The translations under genes and the position numbers were made by a program. Below the pieces are notes generated by a model. The model was not told where the DNA came from, ran no database searches, and worked only from the letters and a program-made list of their open reading frames with translations. 64,000 nucleotides of DNA from Glandiceps talaboti (lineage: Eukaryota > Hemichordata > Enteropneusta > Spengelidae), in NCBI RefSeq assembly GCF_964340395.1, contig NC_135564.1:22093442-22157441 (forward strand). Reading direction: 5' to 3'. Positions 39,501-51,023 of this stretch are shown piece by piece. Positions within the stretch are counted from its first letter, which is position 1, and each line of letters starts with the position of its first letter.

Positions 39501-40571
39501 GTGTTACCTCTATATCCCTTACTATGTGGTGTTACCTCTATATCCCTTACTATGTGGTGTTACCTCTATATCCCTTACTATGTGGTGTTACCTCTATATC
39601 CCTTACTATGTAGTGTTACCTCTATATCCCTTACTATGTGGTGTTACTGTTACCCCTATATTCCTTACTATGTGGTGTTACCTCTATATCCCTTACTATG
39701 TGGTGTTACCTCTATATCCCTTACTATGTGGTGTTGCCTCTATATCCCTTACTATGTGGTGTTACCTCTATATCCCTTACTATGTGGTGTTACCTCTATA
39801 TCCCTTACTATGTGGTGTTACCTCTATATCCCTTACTATGTAGTGTTACCTCTATATCCCTTACTATGTGGTTTTACCCCTATATCCCTTACTATGTGGT
39901 GTTACCTCTATATCCCTTACTATGTGGTGTTACCTCTATATCCCTTACTATGTGGTGTTGCCTCTATATCCCCTACTATGTGGTGTTACCTCTATATCCC
40001 TTACTATGTGGTGTTACCTCTTTATCCCTTACTGTGTGGTGTTACCTCTATATCCCTTACTATGTGGTGTTACCTCTATATCCCTTACTATGTGGTGTTG
40101 CCTCTATATCCCTTACTATGTGGTGTTACCCCTACATCCCTTACTATGTGGTGTTACCTCTACATCCCTTACTATGTGGTGTTACCTCTACATCCCTTAC
40201 TATGTGGTGTTACCTCTATATCCCTTACTATGTGGTGTTACCCCTACATCCCTTACTATGTGGTGTTACCTCTATATCCCTTACTATGTGGTGTTACCTC
40301 TATATCCCTTACTATGTGGTGTTGCCTCTATATCCCTTACTATGTGGTGTTACCCCTATATTCCTTACTATGTGGTGTTACCTCTACATCCCTTACTATG
40401 TGGTGTTACCTCTATATCCCTTACTATGCGGTGTTACCTCTACATCCCTTACTATGTAGTGTTACCCCTATATCCCTTACTATGTGGTGTTACCCCTACA
40501 TCCCTTACTATGTGGTGTTACCCCTACATCCCTTACTATGTGGTGTTACCCCTATATCCCTTACTATGTGG
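36547..40571. repeat. 28-bp minisatellite, left part, about 143 copies
   Basis: The unit is TTACTATGTGGTGTTACCTC plus TATATCCC. All three plus frames are stop-free, giving frames of up to 1,015 codons. Rare units have a 6-bp insertion (TGTTAC; near 37329, 38373, 38882, 39647 and 42243). The block 36740-38257 is repeated at 39054-40571, an offset of 2,314 bp, which equals 82 units plus three of the 6-bp insertions. Interrupted at ATGTGG by element F. Confidence 0.98.
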
Positions 40572-42120
40572 CAGTGTTCTGCCAAGGTTTCCAACTAGTG
40601 GGGACAATGGCCCCCTGGTTGCAAAAAGAGGGGTCATTTGACAGGGAGTGGGGTCAATTATTTATTGTCTATGAAATTATATATATTACCTCGGACCACT
40701 ATAGAGATACCGTGGTCTGAGATATTCCATTACACATAGACTATTACCCAACTACATAAAAAAATTCCATTCATAATAACAGTTCCCAGTAAGCTATTTT
40801 TTGAAAATTGTGTACTACACATTACACCTTAGAAAAAGAAGGCAACTACAATTATGTAATTTAAAGTCATTTCTACAGAGTATATTATATATTGTTTAGA
40901 AAGATTGGACAGCCAGGTAGTCACAATTTTTAATCTGACTATCAATGAATAGCAGTACTCAAATTTATGATTCCTTTTCTCAGACAAGGACAAAGAACAA
41001 CTTCAAAATTAGTGAACATATGCTTGAATAAAAAATTTGAGAAATCCTAATCTTGTAACCACTTGGCACTTGTTTCATTTTTACAACTGTTACACTCTGC
41101 TGTGTTTATCATTCCCTCTTCAAATTCATGACAAGAGTTTTAAAAAAAAAAACATTTTGAGGAAAATAAACTCCCTGACTTTAAAAAGTACCAAATGTGA
41201 ACGAAAAACTTACAAATAATAGTCAAACAAACTTTCAACATGATTTGGTCCTGCTATATCAAATGACAGCATTAGTTACATACATGTATTGTAAACTTGA
41301 TACGGAAAGCTGACATTAGGTGTCCTTGAAACTCAGAGATCTTGAACTAAAACTATCAACAACGTCAAAGTTAGGGTGCTTTGTAAATACAACTGTAATT
41401 ATTTTCTGATTTCATCTCTGAGTTCATTCTTCATGTCTGACCGGGCGCACATGCATCGGCCGTCTCGAGTGGTTATGCCAGTGATCACTCATTGATTCAG
41501 TGCCAAACATTCACATGTGTCACTGTCAACATCACGCAACACGATCCCCTAACACAGCTTTGTCGGGATCAAAATACACATGTACTCATTTTTGTTTCCA
41601 TTAATTTAACCCATCAACAAATGAAAATCACAACCTGTCCCATAAAATTTGGTTTCCTAAGGCTTATGTGGCAGAGAGATGTTCCGATTTCCCGTAGCAA
41701 GTTCAGTGTTTCACACACGTCAGTGAGTAGGTCAGAGGTCGAGACAGTGATGCGTCGGTAGACAAAACATGTGAAGAGAGACGTCCATTTCGGCGTCTCA
41801 TCTACTCCCTCTAATGTTTCAATTGAAGATTATGTTTTATCAAAGTTGGATCTTTTTGTTGCATATTAATCCATTTGTTTGCATGTTAACAATAGAACTG
41901 CGCGTTGTCACTGTATCTTATATGATGTCAACAAAACTATCGCTTACGGAGTCAGTATACTTTTTGTGGTATTGACGCCGGCCAGGGCAGGGGCTTGCCC
42001 TGGACTTAGGTGTCTGCCGTAAAATGAATGCGCCAAATTGACGCAAGGTGGGAAAATTATTGCGCCATTTGTAATTTTAGGGGGCCAATGTCGCAAGGCC
42101 GCGGCCTCGGCAGAACACTG
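40572..42120. mobile_element. 1.55-kb DNA transposon F (CAGTGTTCTGCC ends), copy 1
   Basis: The left end is CAGTGTTCTGCCAAGG; the right end on the other strand is CAGTGTTCTGCCGAGG. ATGTGG occurs on both sides (40566-40571 and 42121-42126), a 6-bp target duplication. The ends resemble hAT termini, but hAT elements usually give 8 bp. No frame is shared in full with copy 2 at 48282, so it appears non-autonomous. A longest frame of 89 codons (41492-41761) is broken in the other copy. Confidence 0.82.
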
Positions 42121-43123
42121 ATGTGGTGTTACCTCTATATCCCTTACTATGTGGTGTTACCTCTATATCCCTTACTATGTGGTGTTGCCTCTATATCCCT
42201 TACTATGTGGTGTTACCCCTATATCCCTTACTATGTGGTGTTACTGTTACCCCTATATTCCTTACTATGTGGTGTTACCTCTATATCCCTTACTATGTGG
42301 TGTTACCTCTATATCCCTTACTATGTGGTGTTGCCTCTATATCCCTTACTATGTGGTGTTACCCCTATATCCCCTACTATGTGGTGTTACCTCTATATCC
42401 CTTACTATGTGGTGTTACCTCTATATCCCTTACTATGTGGTGTTACCTCTATATCCCTTACTATGTGGTGTTGCCTCTATATCCCTTACTATGTGGTGTT
42501 ACCCCTATATCCCTTACTATGTGGTGTTACCTCTATATCCGTTACTATGTGGTGTTACCTCTATATCCCTTACTATGTGGTGTTACCTCTATATCCCTTA
42601 CTATGTGGTGTTACCTCTATATCCCCTACTATGTGGTGTTACCTCTATATCCCTAACTATGTGGTGTTACCTCTATATCCCTTACTATGTGGTGTTACCT
42701 CTATATCCCTTACTATGTGGTGTTACCTCTATATCCCCTACTATGTGGTGTTACCTCTATATCCCTAACTATGTGGTGTTACCTCTATATCCCTTACTAT
42801 GTGGTGTTACCCCTACATCCCTTACTATGTGGTGTTACCCCTATATCCCCTACTATGTAGTGTTACCTCTATATCCCCTACTATGTGGTATTGCCCCTAC
42901 ATCCCTTACTATGTGGTGTTACCTCTATATCCCTTACTATGTGGTGTTACCCCTACATCCCTTACTATGTGGTGTTACCTCTATATCCCTTATTATGTGG
43001 TGTTACCTCTATATCCCTTACTATGTAGTGTTACCTCTATATCCCTTACTATGTGGTGTTACCTCTATATCCCTTACTATGTGGTGTTACCTCTATATCC
43101 CTTACTATGTGGTGTTGCCTCTA
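42121..43123. repeat. 28-bp minisatellite, right part, about 36 copies
   Basis: Continues the 28-bp array after element F. The first ~200 bp match 38252-38450, that is, the continuation of the 2,314-bp repeat, confirming that F split a pre-existing array. Ends against a CAGGGTTCGTACAC terminus. Confidence 0.97.
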
Positions 43124-43287
43124 CAGGGTTCGTACACTTAAAGCAAAACAAAATTCCAGGACTTTCCAGGGGTTGTTCGTCAGTTTTCCAGGGGTATTCA
43201 TATTGATTTTGGCCATTTTCCAGGGGTGTTGATACTAAAGTATATTTTTTTAATGTGAGAAGGGTAAACTTCACACACTACTACATG
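43124..43287 (+). mobile_element. Fragment of a hAT-like non-autonomous element
   Basis: Begins CAGGGTTCGTACACTTAA and continues with AATTCCAGGACTTTCCAGGG and two more CCAGGGG copies. This CAGGGTTCGTACA...CCAGGACTTTCCAGG terminus is characteristic of widespread non-autonomous hAT families. No matching right end was found nearby, so it is one end or a truncated copy. Confidence 0.6.
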
Positions 43288-43702
43288 TATGTTATTCATG
43301 TTTGATGACTGTCTTACAGTACACACTATATGTTATTCATGTTTGATGACTGCCATCACAGTACTAGAGTACACACTGTTATTTGTGTTTGATGACTGCC
43401 ATCACAGTACTAAAGTACACACTATGTTATTCATGTTTGATGACTGCCATCACAGTACTAGAGTACACACTATGTTATTCATGTTTGATGACTGCCATCA
43501 CAGTCCTAGAGTACACACTATGTTATTCATGTTTGATGACTGCCATCACAGTACTAGAGTACACACTATGTTATTCATGTTTGATGACTGCCATCACAGT
43601 ACTAGAGTACACACTATGTTATTCATGTTTGATGACTGCCATCACAGAACTAGAGTACACACTGCTATTCGTGTTTGATGACTGCCATCACAGTACTAGA
43701 TA
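43288..43702. repeat. 48-bp minisatellite, about 9 copies
   Basis: The unit contains TGTTATTCATGTTTGATGAC, then TGCCATCACAGTACTAGAGTACACACTA. The first and some later units are shortened. Confidence 0.95.
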
Positions 43703-44690
43703 GAGTAAAAGCACACTGAGTTGTACAGTATTTACTTTATACATTCAGAACAATATTACTGAAATTATATATGCTTTGATAAAATAAATTTAGGGGATAT
43801 GGACAGATTTTCACAATCAAGCTGGGAAATGTTCACTTGCTTTTTGCTCTGTACTGTTTGTATCTGAATGTAACATCTGACTCTTGTTATCCTATGCAGC
43901 TATTAGAGTCAATTTCATATTAATTATTGATTACATTTAACTTATCATTTTTAAATTTACAATTACAGATAACTTTCAAATATACATATGCATTCCACTT
44001 GCTGTGAGAAAATAGATATGTATATTACTAATTGTAATATCAAAATATGGTTTCAAACATTAGTGTCTACACTTGTCTTCACCACTAGATACATAGAGAT
44101 ATTTTGTCAATTCTAGGTAGTTTGCATCTAATTCTGTTACACTTTTCTATTGAAATGGACTATTTCCGGAACTATTTCCTGACATTTCAATGTACTACTT
44201 ATTCCTTTTAATAAGACTTCATGTTCATTCATTTTTCAAACACTACACTTCCTGTACACACTATATTTATGCATTGATTGTACAGTGTCTACATTGCCAT
44301 GTAGAGGTAGTTATGAACATTAACGATACAACAATTCTGAGTCCTGCTTTCAGACAGAATAAGTTTGGATTCAATTCAGACTCACTAGCACTCTTGTCCT
44401 TTCTTAATCCATCCTGTGCATAAAAGCTGCCGGCCAAAGACTTACTTGTATGCTGTGACACCCAAAAAAACAAGAATGAAAGAAGTCAAATACTAGCAAT
44501 TAGTTGCCCATCAAATGATTTTATATCTATTTCACTACAAGAGAAATATAACACTCAGAAAATATAGCACTTTTCAGTGCACACAATTTCACAATTTTTC
44601 ACCCAAAAATGATCAAAAATGCACTTTTTAAATAAATTTCAAAAAACTGGGTGCACTTCATTTTTGTTTGAGACATTAGAATATCATTTT
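43703..44690. other. Unique stretch, no gene recognised
   Basis: About 1 kb of AT-rich sequence. Short frames at 44190-44423 (plus) and 44267-44473 (minus) overlap each other and have no recognisable features. Confidence 0.4.
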
Positions 44691-44760
44691 TACCTCCCGT
44701 AAGGGTATGGGAGGTATTAAAAAGGGTATGTATGTCTGTCATGCATCCGTCTGTCTGTGT

Positions 44761-44805
<45 letters not shown>

Positions 44806-44984
44806 TGTGTGTGTGTGTGTCTGTCTGTCTGTCTGTCTCACCATTTTCTTAAAAACGGCTGGCTCAATTAAATTATAATGAAATTTAGTACCTATAATGT
44901 TTGGGGTAATGGCTAGACCTGATTAGTTTTTGAGTGAGATCTGTTCATGTTAATTAGGGAAATTTGCATATCAATGAAATCAAC
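44691..44984 (+). repeat. Dispersed repeat with ACCTCCCGTAAGGG head and GT/GTCT microsatellite
   Basis: Starts with a small inverted repeat (ACCTCCCGTAAGGGTATGGG / GGGAGGT), then a (GT)n tract with (GTCT)n ends (44745-44840), then TTAAAAACGGCTGGCTC. This head-plus-microsatellite form suggests a non-autonomous dispersed family. Confidence 0.6.
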
Positions 44985-45415
44985 TAATTAAGCAATATCT
45001 TAAGATATAGCCTAATTACCGAAAATAATTAATTATGCAAATTATTCATTAACGCTGTAAGGTACATCAACAAATTTTATAGGACAAATGTATGTTGTTA
45101 TGTTTTAACGAATAAACTAAATTATATCGAAATATATAATTTCAATACAATTTACTTCATACATTAAACATAACACACTTTATATGCCCTATAAAGTTGT
45201 TGATGTACCTTACAGTGTTAATAACTAATTTGCATGATTAATGATTTTTGGTAATTAGGATATATCATAAGAATGTATACTTGAATTTCAGTATAATTTA
45301 GTACATAAGTTAACCATAACAAAGTGGATATGTCCTATAAAATTTGTTGATATAGCTTACAGTTTTCATGAAATATTTGCATAATTAACGATTTTAGGTA
45401 ACTAGGCTGTATCTT
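44985..45415. repeat. Foldback of the ATTATGCAAATTA module
   Basis: The left arm (about 44985-45130) and right arm (about 45133-45280) are inverted copies of the module that occurs as direct repeats at 30380-30720. The right side carries a second, more diverged inverted unit to about 45415. The centre is near 45131 (AAATATATAATTT). Confidence 0.75.
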
Positions 45416-46078
45416 AAAAATGCAAGCTTCAGATTTTGTATATTATCACATACATACGTGCATATCTTCTACTGTGTGATGTCAAACATGGGGTAATTTC
45501 AGAGCATATCACCCCTGTTCTACCGAACTATTTATCTCCACACTGTTCAAGTGTTCGTGCCAATCCTACGCTACGATCAAGTTTATCGTAATAATGATGT
45601 GCTTTCAAAACGTAAATGCATACATTACGTTACATATATCCTTGGATGGCATGAGTTTGATACGTAGAAGTGCTTTTATTTTTATTTGATACATTTTATT
45701 CTATTTGAAAATCACATAGATTATCGATGTAGCAGCCGGCAAGCTTACTTCCGATTTTCCGTCGAGCTCAGATCTCTGAACTTACACAACCCGAGAAAAT
45801 ACGATTAAAATGACAGCACAAAAGTCGTATTCAGACATTTTTTTCTGCTTACGTTTTAAACTAAATTCGATATTACATGTACATCGCAAGGTTATAACCG
45901 ATAATTTTGGTTGAGAAACCACAGAACAGTATGACCGATACCATACATATGGTAAGCTTGACCTCGCGATGAAGAATATAGTGCGATGAAATGATGCAGT
46001 GCGATGAAATGATGCAGTATTCATAAAATACGATTTAAAATTTTAGAAAAATACGGGGAAATACTAGTTATGTGATAA
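45416..46078. other. Unique stretch, no gene recognised
   Basis: Contains a GCGATGAAATGATGCAGT duplication near 45980-46018. CG dinucleotides are somewhat more common than in the neighbouring sequence, but no exon is supported. Confidence 0.4.
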
Positions 46079-46231
46079 ATATATAATTCCATGAAAGCAA
46101 TGTTAGTTTTACGTCATAATGCTCCTCGTATGATTCTGCGATGCCTACCGGCTCAAATTTGTATTAGTCCGCCGGATCATACTCAGAGCATTATGACGTA
46201 AAACTAACATTGATTTCATGGGATTATATAT
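46079..46231. mobile_element. 153-bp palindromic MITE
   Basis: The arms 46079-46124 and 46186-46231 are inverted repeats of 46 bp with two mismatches (core TTAGTTTTACGTCATAATGC). The 61-bp middle is itself partly inverted (CGTATGAT ... ATCATAC; ACCGG ... CCGG). It has no coding capacity. No clear target duplication outside the ATATATAAT arm ends. Confidence 0.8.
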
Positions 46232-46337
46232 AAATATGGTACATATATCAAGCACAATAATACGCACCTGTCCTATGAAGTTGCTACCACATTTACCTTT
46301 AATGAGTATTTTGAATAATACTCATTATTCAATGAGT

Positions 46338-46592
46338 ATTTTGTTTCAGTATGTTCATCATGACTACATACAGAATGCAATATTTTGTTTCAGTATGTTC
46401 ATCATGACTACATACAGAATGCAATATTTTATTTCAGTACGTTCATCATGACTACATACAGAATGTAATATTTTATTTCAGTATGTTCATCATGACTACA
46501 TACATAATGTAATATTTTGTTTCAGTACGTTCATCATGACTACATACAGAATGCAATATTTTATTTCAGTATGTTCATCATGACTGCATACA
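46338..46592. repeat. 44-bp minisatellite, about 6 copies
   Basis: The unit contains CAGTATGTTCATCATGACTA, then CATACAGAATGCAATATTTTGTTT. Borders the end of element B. Confidence 0.93.
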
Positions 46593-47297
46593 GAATTCAA
46601 AGTAAATGTCCACAGACGGGTAGACTTAGAAAACCATTTAAAAGTTTGTGTACACCTATACATCTATGGTGTCACATCTGGCTGAAATCTGATGATACAT
46701 GAGACTTACTATATTTTACTAATTTGTGGACTTCAGAGATTTTGTAACGTCATTATCCACCATATTGGAATTTTGTATACAGTCACCCTAGTCAAACTTC
46801 TTGATATATGATGGCCAACTATCAACTATAAGTGTTTTCAGAATAAATTTGAACATAAAACCAATGATAGGATGCAGCACCACCACTTTATCAAAAGGTA
46901 CATGAGTGTGTTATACTTTTTGACACATTGAAGAATACTACTACTAGTCGAAAGTCTACGGCATAATGTTTGCCATGTAATTCAAGTGATCATGGACAGT
47001 GGAGGGGAAACACGTTATCGCATGGTACAATGGTGTCACTTTACTTTGGAAAAGGTGTGAATGATCGTTTGTTTTAGGGCATTTGTTTTCTTAGAGGGTT
47101 TAATGTGATAACAAATGACAGGTTCAAAGGATGAAAATGTTCATGAAACAATACATGAGGTGGGCGACTATGACAACAGGGCACACTGACATTCCAGGGT
47201 GCAAAACATTTGAAGCAGGGCACAAAACATTAAAGCAGGGAGTTGGCTGTCAATACCAGGGCAAGTGCCCTGCTAAAACCCCTCATGGAGAACACTA
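46593..47297 (-). mobile_element. Dispersed element B, inverted copy of element A (single internal unit)
   Basis: Read on the minus strand it starts (T)AGTGTTCTCCATGAGG at 47297 and follows element A through AGCAGGGCA, ATGATCATT/CACACCTTT, ATCACTTGAATTACATGGCA and GATAAAGTGGTG to GGACATTTACTTTGAA. Its TTGGCCATCATATATC...GTATACAAAATT segment near 46760-46830 is one unit of the array that has about five to seven units in A. No intact transposase. Confidence 0.65.
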
Positions 47298-48233
47298 CAT
47301 ATGTACCAAAAGATTAATTGCACTGGTGCACCTGCATACTAGTGTTATTTTCATTGAAGTGCAATACCAAAAACATTATTGCATCCCTGCATGCAAAGGA
47401 GAGAACACTATAGTTTGCTACACACAAAATCATGTGATCGTGCTATATTAATTTTATGGCAATTTACCATTTCAGATAAACAGATGTAATAATAACAGAA
47501 CTTCTTTTCTCTTTTCTTTATTGAATTCCTTGTTACAAGTCTCTTTCCTTCATTTTAGCAAGGTTGACAAGTCTGTAGAATAACTTTGTAAGAAGATGAA
47601 TACTTATCATCCTGATGGGTGTAAATCTGTAGCCATGAACTATTGTGTGATTTTATCAGGAGTACTAATACATTCGTCCTATTAATTTATTATTATGGCA
47701 TTGCCATCGCTAACAATTTTTTCAAGTTATCCAATTTGAACTTCAGTGTGTAACCTTTTGAAACACTTACATGATGATTGTCATCAGTGTGCGAGATGAA
47801 TTTTCATTTATATAAATCATTACTTCTATGAAACATTTTTTCTTCAGTGTAAACTTGTCAAAATAATCCACCAGATAACATGTAAACATTTCTAGAACTC
47901 AGAATTCCTTTGGGATTTACTGTTTAAAAGTAATTAAAAGTAATAATGTAAACATCGGAATCATGCATGTCATGGATCATGAAACGCTATGGAGTCGATC
48001 ATTTCCCCAATGATACAACTGATTTAAAGCTAAAACCTGGTCAAGAAATTAGGAATGCAGTATGACTTTTACCAATTTTAAGCATAATTTTGAAAATGAT
48101 GGAAATATTCTGAGCTATTATTACATTGCAGCAAAATGTACTGCGCGACAGTATTAATTTCGAGCCCTGTCCCTCATCAAACCTCAACGGCTTCAGCCAT
48201 GATGAAAGACACATGCTGCTCTGATGTAACAAA
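47298..48233. other. Unique stretch, no gene recognised
   Basis: About 0.9 kb of AT-rich sequence without arrays or a supported reading frame. Confidence 0.4.
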
Positions 48234-48274
48234 GGGGGTGGGTGGGTGGGTGGGAGGGTAGGGGGGGGGGGGGG
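48234..48274 (+). other. G-rich tract with G-quadruplex potential
   Basis: A GGGGG run, several GGGTGGGTGGGTGGG steps, GGGAGGG and a run of 14 G follow in 41 bp, far more than four G-runs of three or more. It lies immediately beside the left end of element F copy 2. Confidence 0.8.
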
Positions 48275-48281
48275 TAGACGG

Positions 48282-49790
48282 CAGTGTTCTGCCAAGGTTT
48301 CCAACAAATGGGGACAAAGGCCCCTTGGTTGCAAAAAGTGGTGTCATTTGACAGGGAGTGGGGTCAATTATTATTGTCTATGAAATATTCATATAAATTA
48401 TCTGAGACCACTGTAGAGATACTGTGGTCTGAGATATTCCATTACGTATAGACCATTACCTAACTACATAAAAAAAATCCATTCATACTAACAGTTCCCA
48501 GTAAGCTATTTTTTGAAAATTGTGTACTACACATTACATCTTAATAAAAGAAGGCAATTAAGATTATGTAATTTTAAGTCATTTCTACAGAATATATTAT
48601 ATATTGTTTAGAAAGATTGGACAACCAGGTAGTCACAATTTTTAATCTGAATATCAATGAATAGCAGTGCTCAAATTTTTAATTCCCTTTTTTTCAGACA
48701 AGGACAAAGAACTTCAAAATAAGTCACAGTGAACATATGATTGAATAAAAACTTGGAGAAATCCTAAACTTGTAACCACTTGTTTCATTTTTGAAATTGT
48801 TAGTACACTGCTGTGTTTATCATTCCCTCTTCAAATTCATGACATTTTGAAGAAAAAAAATCCCTGACTTTAAAAAGTACCAAAGGTGAACGAAAAACTT
48901 ACAAATAATAGTCAAACAAACTTTGAAATAGTTTATTTTTTATCAATTAACCGTTACTGGCTGTGTATCATGATTTGGTCCTGCTATATCAAATGACAGC
49001 ATAGTTACATACCGTAAATTTGATACGGAAAGCTGACATTAGGTGTCCTTGACAGTCAGAACTTGAATCTTTAACTAAAACTACGTCAACAACGTCAAAG
49101 TTGGGATGCTCTGTAAATGCCACATTAATTTTTTTCTGATTTGCACAACAAGTTCGTTCTTCATGTGTGACCGTCTATAGTGGCCATGCCAGTGATTACG
49201 CATTGATTCAGTGCCCAACATTCACATGTGTCACTGTCAACATCATGCAACAAGATCCCCTAACACAGCTTTTTCGGAATCAAAATACACATGTACTCAT
49301 TTAATTTAACCCATCCACAAATGAAAATCACAACCTGTCCCATAAATTTGGTTTATTCAGGCTTCTGAGCTGTGGCAGATATAATAGATGTTCCGCGTTC
49401 CGGTAGCAAGTTCAGTGTTTCGCACACGTCAGTGAGTAGGTCAGAGGTCACGACAGTGACGATAGACAAAACATGTGACGAGAGACGTCCATTTCGACGT
49501 CTCATCTACTCCCTCTAATGTTTCAATTTGTAGATAAAGTTTATCAAAGTTGATCTTTTTGTGGCATTTTTTATGTTAACAACAGAACTACGCGTTGTCA
49601 CTGTATCTTATATGATGTCAACAAAACTTTCCCATACGCAGTCAGTGGATTGACGTCGAGTCAGAGCCTGGCCTGGTCCGGCCGTGGACTTAGATAATTT
49701 TGATATCTGCCGTAAAATGAATGCGCCAAAGCGACGCAAGGTGGGAAAATTATTGCGTCATTTGTAATTGTAAGACGCCATGAGGAACCT
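48282..49790. mobile_element. DNA transposon F, copy 2 (right end missing)
   Basis: Starts CAGTGTTCTGCCAAGG at 48282 and matches 40572-42085 throughout (TGGGGACAA, TTGACAGGGAGTGGGGTCAA, GTGGGAAAATTATTGCG). The last ~40 bp, including the right inverted end, are not present. It has a small insertion near 48930-48970 and scattered deletions relative to copy 1. Confidence 0.82.
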
Positions 49791-50243
49791 TACAATTTTG
49801 CTGTGCTCAGGGGTCGGTCGGAAATAAAAAAACTTTTTTTTTTCTGATGTCGGAGCTGCAAATTAGGGTCGGTCGGGAGATGAGAAACAGAAAAATAAAA
49901 AGGGCCGCCCTAATCGTGATTGCAGTGTTTTTTGCTACGCTTTCACTCGCTACACTCATCAAAGTATGGGCGCAGAGAAAACTGCAAGCACTTGTGCAAA
50001 TATGCCACACTTGTACTCGTGTGTCATGGGGTCTTTCATAATCATATATCACCTTCTGGGTCCTTTTCATCTATTTTTGTATTGTGTGGGTCACTAACCA
50101 ACATTACCATACACAGTGCAGAGATCTATTCAAATTTTTAACCTGATTTCTCTCTCCCATCCCCCTGTTACTTAAAATTCACAATACTTAAAAGCAAAAA
50201 CTTGGTAAAATACTTACTGTCCTACTAAAACACATACAATCAG
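49791..50243. repeat. Diverged repeat with two GGGTCGGTCGG copies, then unique sequence
   Basis: CAGGGGTCGGTCGG at 49808 and AGGGTCGGTCGGGAGATGAG at 49865 are direct repeats; the first resembles a hAT-type end. The remaining ~300 bp hold nothing recognised. Confidence 0.45.
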
Positions 50244-50453
50244 AGCTGGAAACTAGGAATACCTGTGGTGGGAGCTAGGAATACCTGAGATGAGGGCTAG
50301 GAATACCTGAGGTAGGGGCTAAGAAAACATGTACCTGAGGTGGGGGCTAGGAATACCTGAGGTGGGGGCTAGGAATACCTGAGGTAGGGGCTAGGAATAC
50401 CTGAGGTGGGGGCTAGGAATACCTGAGGTAGGGGCTAGGAATACCTGAGGTGG
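50244..50453. repeat. 22-bp minisatellite, about 9 copies
   Basis: The unit is ACCTGAGGTGGGGGCTAGGA plus AT. Variants are GGTAGGGGC and GATGAGGGC. Confidence 0.95.
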
Positions 50454-50534
50454 GTTCTTGGGTTGTAGTATTGGCAGTTTAATTTTTTTTAAATACAAAT
50501 TTTGCCATGTACTGAAATGAGGTGAAAGTAAGAG

Positions 50535-50860
50535 GTTCTCCTAATGACAGTGACACACTTATTCACACACACATGCATGTACACACACGCACACACATAT
50601 ACTAATTCACTCATACACACGCACACACATACTCATTCCCACATGCAAGTACACTCACACACAGACACATGCAAGTACACACACACATGCACACACATAT
50701 TCATTCACTCATGCACATGCATTGCAAATACACACTTGCACAGACACACGTGTAAGTACACATTCACACACACACACACCTACTCATTCACTCACACAAA
50801 CACACACACACACACATACACACACACACACGAGTACACACATTCACACATTCACTTTCT
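50535..50860. repeat. Degenerate CA-rich tract
   Basis: About 300 bp of CACACA/CATGCA/CATTCA sequence with short duplicated phrases (ACTCATTC, ATGCAAGTACAC). A 118-codon plus frame here is His/Thr-rich by composition only. Confidence 0.9.
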
Positions 50861-51023
50861 GATCTTTTGTAACAATTTCTGCACAACTACATGTACATGA
50901 ATCCGTTGTTGTGTAAATTTCTCCCACTCCTACAATTAGTTTCTATGGTAACACTATGTTTACATTTTACACTGAAATAACACTGTTGAAAAGATTCACT
51001 GTGTCCACGACTCAAAATTATTA

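Noticed and set aside
41492-41761. 89-codon frame inside element F
   Set aside because: Broken by small deletions in copy 2 at 49200-49460, so not a conserved transposase segment.
36547-43123. Open frames up to 1,015 codons reading LYIPYYVVLPLYPLLCGV-type repeats
   Set aside because: The 28-bp unit cycles through all three frames and happens to lack stops; the hydrophobic look is a property of the unit. Alternative frames give the same peptide shifted.
47131-47451. 106-codon plus frame
   Set aside because: It runs antisense through element B and out into flanking DNA; the collinear copy A does not preserve it.
48234-48334. Proline-rich minus-strand frame across the G tract
   Set aside because: Low-complexity translation of the G-run; no supporting context.
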